Source: Anaeromyxobacter dehalogenans 2CP-1 (lineage in GTDB: Bacteria; Myxococcota; Myxococcia; Myxococcales; Anaeromyxobacteraceae). Taken from it: a stretch of 64,000 nucleotides of DNA. The translations under genes and the position numbers were made by a program. The notes under the pieces are model-generated. The model was not told where the DNA came from. It made no database searches and worked only from the letters and a program-made list of their open reading frames with translations. The stretch covers positions 4,632,501 to 4,696,500 of the forward strand of contig NC_011891.1 in assembly GCF_000022145.1 (NCBI RefSeq), given 5' to 3'. Positions within the stretch are counted from its first letter, which is position 1. Each line of letters opens with the position of its first letter. Positions 63,046 to 64,000 of this stretch are shown here, piece by piece.

Positions 63046-63753
63046 GTGGCCCGCGCCCCCCGCCCGCGCGCCGTCCCTCCCCGCCCCGCGCACCGCGCGC
63101 GGAGCCTCCCGCGGGAGCGCGCGCTCGTCTCGGCGGTGGTGGAGACCTGCCACCGGCTGGCCGCGCTCGACCTCATCGGCGCGGGCGAGGGGAACGTCTC
63201 GGTGCGGCTCGGGCCGGACGCGTTCCTGGTCACCGCCTCGGGCGTGAACAAGGGGCAGCTCCGGCCCGGACACGTGCTGCGCATCGACGGCGACGGCGCG
63301 GTGACCCGCGGCGCGGGCCGCCCCTCGACCGAGCTGCGGATGCACCTCGCCGCCTACGCGGCGCGGCCGGACGTGGAGGCCATCGTCCACGCCCACCCCA
63401 TCACCGCGGTGGCGCTCACCGTCGCGGGCGCGCCGCCGCCGAACGACCTCGTGCCGGAGGCGGCGGTGACGCTGGGCGAGATCGCGCTCGCGCCGTTCGC
63501 GACGCCCGGCACCGGCGAGGTGCCCGCCTCGCTCGCGCCGTACCTGGCCCGCCACGACGTGCTGCTGCTCGAGCGCCACGGCGCGCTCGCGCTGGGGCGC
63601 ACGCTCGCCGAGGCGCTCGACCGGATGGAGACGCTGGAGCGGGTGGCGCGGATCGCGCTCGCCGCCCGGCTCGCGGGCCGCTGCACGCCGCTGCCCGGGG
63701 ACGCGGTGGACCGGGTGCTCCTCGCCGCCGGCAAGCCGGCGCGGAAGCGCTAG
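63046..63753 (+). CDS. Class II aldolase/adducin-family protein
   Basis: 235 aa, GTG start 7 bp after kdsD. A basic start (VARAPRPRAVPPRPAHRARS), then the aldolase II fold: GAGEGNVSVRLGPDAFLVTASGV, zinc ligands His-x-His in VEAIVHAHPITAVAL, LLLERHGALALGRTL with the third His. The family includes fuculose-phosphate aldolase and methylthioribulose dehydratase; the substrate is not settled here. Co-transcribed with kdsD, so a sugar phosphate is likely. Confidence 0.85.
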   Translation: MARAPRPRAVPPRPAHRARSLPRERALVSAVVETCHRLAALDLIGAGEGNVSVRLGPDAFLVTASGVNKGQLRPGHVLRIDGDGAVTRGAGRPSTELRMHLAAYAARPDVEAIVHAHPITAVALTVAGAPPPNDLVPEAAVTLGEIALAPFATPGTGEVPASLAPYLARHDVLLLERHGALALGRTLAEALDRMETLERVARIALAARLAGRCTPLPGDAVDRVLLAAGKPARKR

Positions 63754-63766
63754 CGCCAGCTCGCGG

Positions 63767-63875
63767 TTCGACAGGCTCACCGCGAGCGTTCTCGAGCGCC
63801 GCTCGCCCCTCGACAGGCTCGGGGCGAGCGGAATCCCGAAAGCCGCTCGGGGTGAGCTCCGTCGAACCCCGAGCG
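63767..63875. repeat. Cluster of three REP-like palindromes
   Basis: GGTTCGACAGGCTCACCGCGAGCG at about 63766, a perfect 11-bp-arm palindrome CCGCTCGCCCC ... GGGGCGAGCGG at 63799-63831, and CCGCTCGGGGTGAGC ... GTCGAACCCCGAGCG at about 63843-63875. They lie between the aldolase stop and a convergent gene, as at 9152. Confidence 0.8.
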
Positions 63876-63894
63876 AGGTCGCGGCGCGGAAGCG

Positions 63895-64000
63895 CTAGGG
63901 CAGCGGGTACAGGCCCGCGACCACCAGCGGCGCGCCGGGCGCGCTCGCCAGCAGCTCGGCGACCGTGCGGCCCAGCCCCGGCACCACCAGGTCCGGCGCC
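63895..64000 (-). CDS. Partial CDS, C-terminal end only
   Basis: The last 34 codons of a gene running out of the window: ends ...PDLVVPGLGRTVAELL, then VVAGLYPLP and stop. Not recognised; the segment has too little sequence for a family call. Convergent with the aldolase gene. Confidence 0.6.
   Translation of the reverse strand, partial: APDLVVPGLGRTVAELLASAPGAPLVVAGLYPLP

Overview
The window is extremely GC-rich (third codon positions almost always G or C), uses GTG and TTG starts freely, and carries many secreted, TPR and regulatory proteins of the kind found in Myxococcota. Protein content (a soluble PhoR-like kinase, GspE-N/DUF4388 proteins, PATAN-like modules, REP-like repeats) fits an Anaeromyxobacter-like deltaproteobacterium. 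That assignment is inference; no rRNA or tRNA gene was seen to confirm it.

Layout. 1-5.3 kb: the phosphate starvation locus on the minus strand (phoB, phoR-like, OprP-type porin, pstS, pstC, start of pstA), with 11-bp-spaced GTGAC/GTCAC direct repeats upstream of each block that look like a local Pho box. 5.3-9.2 kb: plus-strand genes (OmpA-like protein, GGDEF cyclase, RlmL-like methyltransferase, small secreted protein). 9.3-12.4 kb: a thioredoxin-like/TPR gene interrupted by an in-frame TGA exactly at the first redox cysteine (candidate selenoprotein), a small membrane protein and an MFS exporter. 12.4-13.9 kb and 36.5-38.0 kb: two inverted copies of an HNH-nuclease module with a conserved leader of about 390 bp and REP-like palindromes. 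14-25.5 kb: thioesterase, two tandem POT transporters, rhodanese, DUF423, pterin dehydratase, metallophosphoesterase, a large carboxypeptidase-regulatory-repeat protein, a sirtuin and a BtuF-like binding protein, ApaG. 25.5-27.2 kb: a MITE-like element abutting an IS1182-like insertion sequence, three CTCAG repeats marking the ends. 27.2-35.2 kb: a long minus-strand cluster (GspE-N protein, TolR/TolQ, lipoproteins, a MaoC pair, a DapB-like dehydrogenase, TlpA). 35.2-48.3 kb: DUF4388 protein, HNH copy 2, PBP-type transpeptidase, pyruvate phosphate dikinase, PP-loop/TusA pair, outer-membrane proteins, a triple-DsbA fusion, a GT25 glycosyltransferase. 48.3-55.6 kb: panD followed by a complete, tightly overlapping trpEGDCFBA operon, with DAHP synthase (aroF) facing it at 56-57 kb, so entry to and exit from aromatic synthesis lie side by side. 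57-64 kb: lipase, small membrane proteins, a divergent marR/EamA pair with two visible operators, transaldolase, KdsD and a class II aldolase.

What stands out: (1) the UGA-containing thioredoxin/TPR gene; (2) the duplicated HNH-REP modules, one with a 21-bp tandem array; (3) the MITE/IS pair sharing one target sequence; (4) the missing conventional start of trpE, with a 9-codon Trp-containing ORF in front of it; (5) histone-H1-like basic tails on several ordinary metabolic enzymes; (6) an apparent local Pho-box consensus and several leaderless-type promoters.
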